Made by a program: the position numbers and the translations under genes
Assembly (NCBI RefSeq): GCF_963678635.1
Contig: NC_087067.1
Coordinates: 20,086,596 to 20,146,595 of the forward strand
Direction of reading: 5' to 3'
DNA: 60,000 nucleotides
Origin: Symsagittifera roscoffensis
Lineage: Eukaryota > Xenacoelomorpha > Acoela > Convolutidae
Shown here: positions 18,301-30,300 of the stretch, one piece after another
Numbering within the stretch: position 1 is the stretch's first letter
How the letters are laid out: the number at the start of each line of letters is the position of its first letter
Notes under the pieces: generated by a model
What the model was told of the DNA's origin: nothing
The model's input: only the letters and a program-made list of their open reading frames with translations
Databases searched by the model: none

Positions 18301-21300
18301 AACAGGAAGAGGACAAACTGGTAGCAATAACAGGCTATATTTGAAAGGACACTTTCCAAGGGAGTTTAGAACAAAACAGTGATGGAGAGAAAGCTAAGGT
18401 AAAATAACAAAAAGAAGTATATTACAATTTGACCATCATCAGTCATGCGACTAGTCCTACAAATCAGAATCTAACTAGCAACGAAATGTGAAAGAAAAGA
18501 GCAAGCATCCACAATAAATAGTCAACGGAGGTATGGCCGAGTTGGTGGAATTGTGATTTTGGCAACTTCTGGTCAAAATCACAATTTGACGAGATCAATT
18601 GACGATATCAATTTAGCAGAAAAAGAAGAATGTTAGCAAAAGGAGGAAACTTACTATGCTCCTTGATTCAGGAGCTTCCAAGTCAGTAATTCCTGAATTA
18701 TATGGAGAATGATGAAGAGAATTGTCAGAAATTCAAAAAATAATGAAACTCAGGAGATATTATTAGAGAGAAAGAGGAAGTTACGGGAATATTGCTAAAG
18801 CTAAAGAGAAGGTTATAGTTCCGACCACTTCAGGAAAAGGGAAGGAACTATGTGCTGGTATTAATTTCTCTCTCTCTCTCTCTCTCTCTCTCGGTTCTGT
18901 CCCCAAAAAATTTGCTGAGGGTCAAGTGAGGCATCACAACTCAAAAGTGGCTTCAAGGTCGAGAAAAACTGCTGTATACTTTATTATCAGACAAAAAGAG
19001 AAAATTTGATTAGAAACTTAACTCCTACAAAATATTTCTACTTCATTTCGTATGTTAAATTATTTAATATTACCTCTCAGTCTAACAGCAATTAAGTTAA
19101 GACCAAGTTAAGTTAAGACCATTTATCCACGAAGAAAATAAACAGCATACGAGCAGAACAGCTCATCACCGCTGCTGTTCCCCTGTTTAAAAACTACGTG
19201 GTTATTTTTCTGGTGGGTATTCACAAGTACCAAAATAAAAAATCAATCGCATTAGTACAAAAAATTTTCAATTGGCCAAAGACGACTAAGCCGACTATTT
19301 TAAGCTCTTGGTACAAATGAACGTTGGTACAAATGGGACTTCACCATTTTCTAGGCTGGGTAATTTTGCCTCACCCTCAAGCAACGAGCAACGTTGGTTC
19401 GCTTTATTGAATTTTGATCAATTTCACTGAAGCTACTTCATCACCAAATACACATCATAACTTGCATCAACGAAATATGTGGATGATCAGAATTGCGTAG
19501 GAAATGGTAGAGAAACGCCAAAGCAGATAATGAGACAACGAAGTCATCGTCGAACTAGCATATTGGTGAGATCTATTTCACAGACCAAAGGAGGATTAAA
19601 AAACGAAAGAAAAAGCTACGAAAGGAGAAAGGATCATGTGAATGGAAAGAAGTGAGGCACAGAATGATGGACGAAACCGAATAGTCAGAAATGCAAAAAC
19701 GAAAAAGTACAAAACCAGATGTTCAGATACTGAGTAGTTCAACCTGTCAAAAAAGTTTTTGAGTTGAACAATAAAACATGGGCCAGTCAAAATGGTGAGA
19801 ACAATTGAACAATTAAAAGCTGCAAGTAATACATAGATTTAACAAGTTTTTACGGATGGCAGCGGTCAATTTACCCAAGAGAGAATTGAAAATAAGGTCT
19901 CATGATTATGATGACGTAGCTTATAGGATTCGTGGATCACTGAAAATTATCGTTCATGACTTAGGCAGATTGTTTACTACTGATCTTATGTCATTAATGA
20001 TTTCCAGTTTCGGATCATACTTCAAAAAGCTCCTACTGTTACCATGTTGGTGTTTTGACATTATAAAAATATATAAGATTTAAAAGATACAACTTTCATA
20101 GAACATAACGAGAGTGCTCGTATATCAGGGTAAATCCCTGAATGTTCTAAATGCTTTTAAGGCCAATTGAATTTTTTTTTGGTTGAATAATTGAAAAAAT
20201 AATTGAGAAAGAACAAGATTTTGTTTTGAATTGTTTTTTCATTTCATCCCCCACACGCTATGTAAATTACTAAGGGTGTGTTTAGCGTCGCTTATGATGA
20301 TAATAGAATTGAACTACTGGCCTCAATTCATTTTGGAATGCCTTAACTCGCTTGTTACGCGTGTTGTAAGTACCCAATATATTGCACTTAGATTAATCCA
20401 AATTGGCCAAAATAGCAGTTTTCAAACGCCTGCAACTTTAAGACAGGTGAAATAAATTTAAAATTTGAGCTTAGGATAACGATATCTCTCAGATGCATTA
20501 AAAAAATTTGTCAAAAACGCATTGTTAACCAGTCGAGAACTGACTGAATAAAAAAACACACCAAGCATAAATATTCCGCACTATCTTCAAAAGTCTGAAC
20601 AACAAGACTGTTCGTATATCAGGGAAAAGCCCTGAAAATTCTAACTGCTCTTTATACATATCGAATAGTTTTTTGGGAAAAGAAAATATTGAAGAAATAA
20701 ATTTCCGACAATATCAAAGATCAAGTGCAAAAATTTGAGACCTACGAAGTTAATAGGACCGACTAGCTAGCCTCGATTCGATTTGGAAAGTTTTTGTTGT
20801 GTGGGATAATTTGCCAAGCATAAGTATTTTGTGTTATGCTTTCAGTATTATGGATACAGTTTTCAAAGTGCTCATGAATTAGTCCAGAGCTCCAAGCTCC
20901 AAAAGCTTTTCAAAAATTGATCGTAAAAAATTGAAGTAAAATATTTTTTCAAATTTGATTTCCGGGAGTCAATATATTCAATGGGGATAAACCTTTTTGG
21001 TTGAAAACTATTTTTTTGATCGCCGAAAATTGATTGAATATAAAAAAACCACATCAGGCGTAAATATTCCGTTTTCTTTTTCGAAAGCCGGAACAAAAAT
21101 TACCCTGAGTTATTTGCATAATTAGTTCTACTAATGTGAAAAAACCATGGTTGATAGGACTTAACTATGGCTGCGAGTACGACTACTACTTGACAATTAT
21201 GCTGTCTTTCAAAGTTTAAAAAATACTTATTACACCATTCGATAAAAGCAATTACTGTATAAAATTAACACTACTAGTTTTTTTCCTTAATGGAATTACT

Positions 21301-24300
21301 CGAGTTTCGTTTTTTATGAGAAAAAAAAGGATTTTTCATTAAAAACAGTTTTTCGTGAAAGAAAATTTTTATCTTTTTATAGTGCATTTTTATACAAATG
21401 TGACCTTTTGCGTACGAGTTTTTGAACTTCCTTTTTTCTAGTTTTTCCGAAGCGAAGGTAATCTGTGGTACAAGTTGCGTTAGGTGGAAAATCGTTTTTT
21501 TGTTTGGCTCCGCACTTTTTGTGATGAGTCAAAAAGTCTTCGATTCTTTGAGGGGTAATTTTTGTTTCAACTTTCAAAGAAAATGAACAAAGATTTGAGC
21601 TCGTGGTGTTTTTCATTTTTCAGACAAAGTTTCACTTTTCAATTAGCCGTTTTTGGTGCTTATTTCTTTCGATTAATTGAATACTGTCCTCGGATTGATG
21701 ACAAATTTTTCACGCATTCGGTCCTTCAAGCATGAGGGTTTCCCCCGATTCATCGATGAGATGAAACTCTCTGTGGGTCATGCATGTTACAGGCATTTAT
21801 GATATGATTTATTAGCTGTTCTAATGTAGCTGGTAAATATTTAATTTGTATACTTCTAATTAACATACTGAATTTAATTGTTTCGAATTTCGTAAGGAAA
21901 GAAATTGTTCCGACTTTTGTAACGGAAGTAACGGAGTGTTTGTGCTCGGGTTGGTTTTTTTTTCAGACAAATTTCGACTTTTTAACTAGCTTAATACGGA
22001 AGTTTCAAAAGGTATTTTATATCATTCAAAAGGTATTGTTGTTGTGGGCTTAAATTCAAAAAATATTTCACCTGCGATTGTTTTTCGTGAAGTTATGGGG
22101 GTTTAAAGATTGCCAATTTGGCCGATTCGGGATAATTAATACGAGATATATTTTTGCGCTAGCAACGCGCAAGCGGAGACTTAATCTGTTTTTATAAATA
22201 ATTCCAATTGAATTGAGGCATGCTATTTATAGATCGGCCTACAATGGCGGCGTTCCTCATGATGGAGATACCGAATGCCATTTTTTTTATTCATTCTCAG
22301 CCAATCAGCATAGAAAGTTCTAAAGTCTCAAAGTAACGAATAAATCAATGCCAATAAAACTAATTTTGACCAATTAAAAAATAAGCAGATACATAATATT
22401 TCAGATACATGTTTCAAAATAGAAATCGGGTACTAAAAATATCATAAAACCGCTGCTCTAATTGATTTAAGGTAATAATGACTTCGGTTTTGTGCAAAAG
22501 TCATTTGGCCAATAGAAACGTCTAAGGATTCTGATTGGCTAAATGTTTTCCATTATACGATCCCTCCATAATGAGAAAGCCCCCACCTACGAGCATGCCT
22601 GCCATTTAGCATGCGGCTTTTAGCTCAATTAGAATTCAGTTTGTTTTGTCATTTTGCATGAAAAACTCAAACAAATGAGTACCGCATCAAAGCGAGCAAT
22701 TGTTTGAATTGCGTATGCTTAGCGGTACGCATAGAAGTCGCTTCACCCCGATCTATTTTTTGGTTTGTTGCATGCTATATCGTTGTACTTTGCGTAGTGT
22801 GTGGTGCATGATTTTTGCGAAAAAGTCTACAAAAAAATGTTTACAAGTTTTTTGAGAGCTTATCTTCTTCTTAAGAAACGAACACTGCTCCATAGGCCTT
22901 AAAGGCTTAAAGGGCAATTGGAACATTCAGTGCTTATTCTGATACGAGCAGTCTTGTTTGTATTTAGCTTTCAGATAAACCACAAAAAAGTTAGATAAAC
23001 ATTACAACAGGATTTAGAAACAAACAAATTTTTTAAAGATAGTTTGTTTTCTCATTTTAATCCCAGTCATCAAATTAAAATATGATGATTTTAGTAAATT
23101 TTGATCAAAGTTTTCATCGAAAAAAGAACTTCGCATTCTGCAAAAAATAAAATCATTTCAAAATCAATTGATACCGAAAAAAAAATTTTGGCTCAAAAAC
23201 ACTGTCAATATATTTTGAGTGAATGACAAGCTTTCAGATATGAAAAAAAATTTTTTCAAATATGTTACCTCATATATAAAACATAAACCTCAAATTTTTG
23301 CAACAAACAGTTTTTTTCCAAGACACAAAAGAAAGTTTGTCGTTTAGAGAGCACTCGTCGTCTTTTTTTTCGAGGCACCTAAAACAAAGGTCTATTTCCG
23401 CTCTAGAGTTTTTAAATAATAGCGAGTCAATCTGTTCATTTCATGTTTCAGTTTGTTTTGAAAAATGCTATTTCGATTTGCTCGAATGTCCGATGACCAA
23501 CCTACTAGCATGCTTGCCGATTAGCTTGCGGCTATCAGCGCAATTAGAACTGAGTTACTTTTCTCTCATTCGCAAATAAAGATCAAACTGAGGGGTGCCA
23601 AATTAAGATAACCCCCGAATGATCCTTTTTGATTTAAATAAATGTACCCAATCAGTTTTATACATTCATTCAACAAATGATACACGTTTTCAAAGGTTAC
23701 GTAGCAAAAAGTAGACAGTCATAAAATTGACAATGTCGTGAGCGAATCAGAATGAAGATGAGAACACAACACACGAAAAAGTTCTTTTTTCTAGTTTCTG
23801 ATTGGCTCTCGGCTTAATCAGTTTATGACTGTCTACTTGTTGACCGCACTCCGTTCACAATACAGTGGTGATTTAAGCTATCCGGATAAAACAAACAAAA
23901 CTTGATTTGTCAAACACGTTTTTCTCAAATTATGTTAAGATTAGACAAAAAGTGAAACAAAACTGCTTAGAATTTCACAAGAATTAATATGGTGCAATTT
24001 TTTCTCCGAAAATCTTAACCAAAAATTTCCATAAAAAGGGGTTATTTTGGCTTTTTCAATTAATCAAGAATTACGCTGATACTATTTCGTTAATTGATGA
24101 AAAACATATATATATATATCAAAAAAGTCTATTACACAGCCCAACGAAATTCTAGAAGGTTTAAATCTCCTAAAATTTGAGTAAATTGTCTAAAAATTGT
24201 TTTTAAACTAAGATTTTGGATTTTATAGTAAAAATCACGTTTCTTGACTAACAAGCAAAAACATTTTTTCTTATATTTTTTCTTATTTCTTTTTGGAGAT

Positions 24301-27300
24301 TTAACCCTCTTAGAACTTTGTTAGGCTGTGTAATAGGCTCCTTTTGATATATCTTATTCATCAAATAACGAAGTAGTTTCAGCGTAATTCTTGGTTAATT
24401 GAAAAAAAAAACAAAGTGACCCTTTTTTGGGGTAAAATTTTGGTTGAGAATTACACTCAATTATTTTTTGAACAGTTGGAACAACAAAATTCAAGTGTTA
24501 ATGCTGAGCAATTTTTAGTCCGCTTTTAAATACAGTGCGTGCTGATTGAAATTATCTGAGAAAAGTGCGTTTTTCTCAATTGGGTTAAGATCAGACAAAA
24601 AGTGAAGAGAACAAAAGTTGCTTAGAATTTCATCAGACGAGCAGACGGTGTACCCTATCCGAAATTACTCTATGAGTTAACCACATCGGTAATAACTCAC
24701 AATATTGAAATTGAAGCCCTCGATTCATTTGATTGATTGAGATATTCGCAGCATCGTTCAGGTTTTGAATACTCAATTCTGATTGGCTGATATATTTTTT
24801 GATCATTCATTCCTTCCACCTTAAGTTAATACTCCAAATCTAAGTAATATGTTTTTAAGAATTGTTTGTGCACTCATTTTCCTTTTGTGTTTATCCTGGT
24901 GGAATCCCCCATAAGCGAAGGACCGAATGGCCAATCAAATTTCAGTATTCAAAAATCTGGAAAAAGAAAGCGTAAAAATCCCACAGAAAGTAAATACTTT
25001 CAAGGATTTAATATAAATATTGGCCGAATATAAAAACGGCAGAAATATGCAACATTTACGAGTTCCGTTGTAAAAGAAGTAAAATATTGTGTTAAATAAT
25101 TCCTTTTAATTGATTCAATTGATTCATTTTAATATTTGACTTTCGGTTGTTTTTGTTTTTGATCCTTCGCCTATGAGCTTTTCGCCCATGAGAATAGTCC
25201 CGTTTATCCTTTGAAGAACTTAAAATTGACTTTCAAACTGTTAAACCGGCCCAAATTTCTAAACGAGTTTATTGCATGAGTCCATTAAAAATGGCAGGAC
25301 CATTCTTCTAAATGAGTATCTCGTTCTCTATTTAAAAAAATTTCCATATTATGTGAAAGATCCTCATCGGGAAAGCTCATTAATTGGCGTGGTTTTTTCT
25401 TAATTTCACGGTTCCTAACAGTTTACGCTGTTGCGAAAACAGACTGCTGATAGTTTTTTATCCTGATCTGGATTAAAGTTTCTATAGCAAAGTTTTAGTT
25501 TTCAACAAAATATCAACCTGCCATTTGCTATGTTGGATTCTAAGTAAACTCTAAGTAAATATTGGCCGGAAAAACCTTTGAAATACATAAATGTTTTTTT
25601 TTCTGGTGATCTGAATTTCAATTCTCTGGACTACATAATCTTCACCCGACGCACCGGTCTATAGTCTTCTCGTTCCTGCCTTCGCTATCCTCTGTCTTTT
25701 GGCTAACTGAGATTTTTTTGGTTCGTGATGAGCGTTCGATCCATCGACAGTCTTGTCCTGGACGACTGACTGGATGACTGACTGGATGATAATATCCCCT
25801 TATCCCATATGTGCGATCTGACCGTGCGATCTATTTCAAAGATGACTCTTAACCTCCGCCTCGACTTCTCTCGATACTGTCGATCCTCTTACGACTGCTT
25901 CATGATCCAAGTACTCCCGACAAAGGCGTTGCCTTTTCACTTCAAATCTACAATCGTGCTCCGACTCAAACTCGAGTTTGCCTTGACACATCTGTTGAAA
26001 TAGATTTTCTCCGCATATACTTTTTTAAAAGAGGTCAAAGAGTATCTTTAAAGAAGGTATGTGTATCAAGTCAATGTCGCCTTAAAATCTAAAAAACAAA
26101 GATCTAATACTTTAAAAAACTCGTAACATCATATGTATGTCGCATGTGATTGTAGCCCGCAATAAAAAAATGGATAATATTCGATTAAGTAGTTTTATTA
26201 ATAGATTTCAATGCATTTTTTTCCAAAAGTTTTATGCTGTAGGTCATCATCATATAATCATTAACAAAACACTCTTTTTTCTGTATCAAAGTTCAAACAA
26301 ATTTTTAAATAAAGTTCATAAACAGATCGTATACAGACTTTCACGTATAACTACAGATTATCTGCAAATAGATAACTGATTATATACAGATTATATACAG
26401 ACTAAATACATATAATATACAGATTTTATTCAAACTATATACTTATTAGATACAGAACATACAAACTATAATGAATCTGAAAAAAATTTCAAAATAAATA
26501 TTACTATGGAAATATATTGCAGCAAAAACTAATTGTTCTAAGTTAATTTTTAAATTTGTTTCTTGATTTTTTTTCACAAAATTGCGCTGAAATGTTGACT
26601 TTGTAGAATTGGTGATTCTACTGTATTACATGCTATAGTAACCTGAGCGTAAGACTGATTCGTCATTAAGTTAAGATTGAATTAAACTTGTATTTGCTTA
26701 AGTTCATGGAATTAGTCCCCCTCCTTAGTGAAAATAGGCAATGAAATAGCTCCCAGTAACTTCCCCCAACTCGGGAGCTACCGGGGCGAACTTTATGAAA
26801 TTTAGTGGGGGTGATACTAGAGATGATTTGACTCGGGCATGCAAAGGGCCGGACCCGCCCGACCCCCCGGGGCCGAGTGATAACGGTTCCCGGAAGTGCA
26901 AATGGCCCCACCGGAAATCCTTAACTACTGGACCGATTGAGCTCATTTTTATGTATGTGGTAGCCCTAGGCTAGGGAAGCTTAAGTTTGAAGTTTCGGAA
27001 CCCCAAGGTCACCCCGACCCGATTTATGCCCCAAACAAACAAACCCCCACCCGACTTCCGGAGGCTATTTCTCAACCCCCAATGACCCTAGGGAGCTGAA
27101 ATTTACAGGGAGTATAGATAGTGACATGGTCTATCGTATGTTAGGATAATGACCCGATTGGGTGATAAGGGCACGGGCTATTAGCTTTTGGGAAAATCAC
27201 CCCCTGGAGGTGTTAATGGGCAAATTATGAAAAATATTGCACGAGGGCATATCGATTTTAGGGTACTTATGTGTAGTAGGACCCGCCCCGGTAAAAAGGA

Positions 27301-30300
27301 TCCCTGTAAGTCTTAGTTCGCAGTTGACCTTTCCGGTGCTAATTGACCTTTTCCAGGAAAAGTGATAATGGACCTTAAAAATGGGATAACTCGGGACGTA
27401 TTTGTCGGATATGGATGAAACTTGGTAGGTATGACCCTCCTGTGAACTCAAACCGATCATGGGAGATTTGACCCCGGGTGACCCAGGGATGAACTTTATT
27501 TGAACTTATTTTAGCCTCAAAACCCTTACATTTAGCACCGGAAAATATCCCAAATCATATGTTTTGTAATTAGGGAGGTTAATTGACTATTTGATGGATC
27601 CGGGATTAGCGATTTGCATGCATGAGAAATTGTTTAGGCATTTCTCCAAAGTTGATGGAATTTCTTGGCTTAATGTATAATGGTATATTGCTGGAATTAT
27701 TAAGAGTTAGCCAAACAAACATTGGGTTTAATTTGACTTGGTGAATGAACTGTAAATAGAAAGGCGTCAATGCCACAGAAAAGTAGTCGCATATTAATTT
27801 GGCAATATAAATGAGGGAATGGGGAATTAATTAGTCTAAGCGTTAGCAATGTACAGGATAGTCCATTGGCTTCTGGGGAATGTTTTATTAGCTCAATTGG
27901 ACCCCGGTTAAGGGAACGGCTTACCCTGAAGGTCGATTAGGTTGAAATTTGAATAGGTTACGTATGGGAATTTTTGGATAATGATGAATGGGAAATTAAG
28001 TTCTCAGTTAGTTAGAGAACAATTTGGGCTACAAGCTAAGGTAGTCGCTTGATTCTCAAAGTAAACAGAGAACGAAAGAGGACGAAGACTAAGTAAGTCG
28101 GTTGGAAAAAGTTACAAAAAGCCTAAAGAAACAACTTCGTGAAAGTTGTTAATTTATCGGGTGAGGTGATTTTTTCCTTTCTAAAGTACTTTTGGGATTA
28201 AAAGTGTAGTTCAGGGAAGATAGCTCTGAAGATAATTAGGGTTGGAAAATAGATAACTGTTGAAGGCAGTTAGTTAGTTAATATAAATCGCAGACTCTTT
28301 TCTTTAATTGAACGATTAATTTATATTCCAGCCAATTATAGGCTACTCTGTATTTGGTTATATTCATTTCTTATTTCAGTCTTATTATTGGAATTGTTGT
28401 TGCGATCGATTATTGATTGACGGTCGAGATACGGCCGGAAGAGCACGAATCACGGGGCGAGCAACGAAATACGGTACAGAGCGGCCAACCATCAACTCAA
28501 CCCTTTCGGGATTGTAATCAGTACTGGGATTTAGTCGCCCCACTGGACACAGTATTAGAGGAAACATATTGCGGCGGTGTGAACTAGCGAGAGAGACCGA
28601 CCTAGAGATATCGTGAATTTCCCCACGTTTACAGTGGCGCTCCAGGGTGGGCGCTATTCTGGATTGTAATGGCAAAGATGATTTATGCGCGATTACGACG
28701 ATAACGAAGGAACGATCGACAAGCGATGGCCCTGAACAATCAAGACAGACAACTCATGGCAGAGGCTGCAGTGGCAGCGGCGAATGCGTTTGACAAGCAG
28801 CATGGAGTCTTCGGATTTGGTACGATACGACCAGATCGGTTTCCCTCGAGCAGTTATCAGAACTGGCAAGACTGGAGGAAACACTTTGCCTGGATAGCAG
28901 ACGCCAATCGATGGGACGATGAGCAGGCCAGGATGGTGCTGCTGACTTGTCTGACAGGCTGGGCTTTGGATGAGTTCACGAGTAAGCCAGCTCATTTTCG
29001 AGAGGAAGTTGACGGGTTCGAGGAGCCGACGCTAGGCAGAATGCTCGCGGAACTCGATCAGAGGATGATGCCCTTTCAGACACAATCAGCTGCGAGGGCT
29101 GAATTCAAGAATCTCATGCAGGAGGAAGGCGAGGGCTTGAGAAATTTTGCAAGACGAGTGCGATCCTTGGGTGAAGTTGCAAATACAAACCTGGGAGCTC
29201 AAGCCCGAGACGACATGAACCGCGAACAGTTCACTGATGGACTGTGTGACTTTGAGCTTCAGGAATTGCTTCTGCGAGAAGACCTGGAGAATTTCAACCA
29301 GGCGGTGGCCCGAGCACATACTCTAGATATGGCACGCAAAACAGTCAGGATGAAGAGTCGGAGATCGCCAAATCACGCACGATGTTCAAGACCTGACGAC
29401 TGAGGCTGGCGGAGACAGTACGCTGACTTCCGAGACTCATCAGTTACGGAAGGAGCTGACGAGATTGCAGACGCACACTGATCTGAGGCTGGACCAAAAG
29501 ATGAAGGCTCAGAACAACCTGGCGAAGCAGATTGATGTCCAGAGTTCGAGGTATGATGAGGTGAGATTGCAGATGCAGATGCAGGAATCACACCAGAACG
29601 ATCTGGCGGCTCAAATAATGGCCCAGATGCAGAACTTAACGACAATGATAGGTAGGTTCGTTGATCCATATAACCCCAAGTCAGAAAGTCACACCCGACA
29701 GGGAGAGAATCAGCAACGTGATTTTGCGAACCCAATTGGGCGACAGAGTGGAAACAACCCATGGACCCAGGGTGGTTGTTTTAATTGTGGACAGGTGGGT
29801 CACATTGCAAAAGGATGTCCCCAAAGAAGCGCAAACCATTTAAACTACCAAGGGCCGGGACAGTAGGCGAGTTCGAAGGAGGAATTGTCCCGGCCGAATT
29901 TACGAAGCAGCAGGCGGAAAGGCGAACGCAAGCTACAGGAATTCAATCTTGCACGCGTTACGATACGAATGCAAATAATGATGGAGAAGGGCAGAGCGAG
30001 AAGATATTGGAGCAGGAACAAGTTCTATCGATATTGGAACGAGTACCAAGAATCAGAGAGAACGACCCAAGTTGGAAACGAAACAGAATTCGAGGACGCG
30101 CATCGAGCGTGTTGGGATCAGTCATGACGTCAGCGATCCACGCGGAGCAGTCGTTGATGCTTGCGTAGGCGGAACCCATGTTGAGGTGCTGCTTGATACC
30201 GGAGCCACCACCGACCTCATAAGGACAGATGCTGCGCGGAGAATGGTTGACGCACCGACAATGGAACGCTATGCAGGTCGACTGGAGACAGCAGACGGAC

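Larger units (their letters stand above)
14553..24640 (+). repeat. Tandem segmental duplication, copy 1
   Basis: It starts at 'caatattgaaattgaagccc' (also at 24700) and ends near 'gcttagaatttcatcag' (24620-24636; compare 43930-43946). It is colinear with copy 2 except where copy 2 has the LTR element, HINE copy D, a hAT MITE piece, the LINE, and the ~1-kb segment holding exon 2. Copy 1 has about 1.6 kb (about 21510-23118) that copy 2 lacks. Copies differ by scattered substitutions and small indels. Confidence 0.85.

Noticed and set aside
18520-18560. tRNA A-box-like GGTATGGCCGAGTTGGT.
   Set aside because: There is no matching B box or cloverleaf downstream. Copy 2 has lost the motif (37130), so neither a tRNA gene nor a SINE head is supported.
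19856-20083. A 75-codon frame (MAAVNLPKRELKI...) closely conserved in copy 2 at 38551-38781.
   Set aside because: It overlaps, in another frame, the decayed TDGSG piece of a retroelement. Its conservation is explained by the segmental duplication.
28693-28995. Minus-strand frame of 100 codons opposite gag.
   Set aside because: It is a shadow of the retrotransposon gag frame, which has the recognisable capsid pattern.
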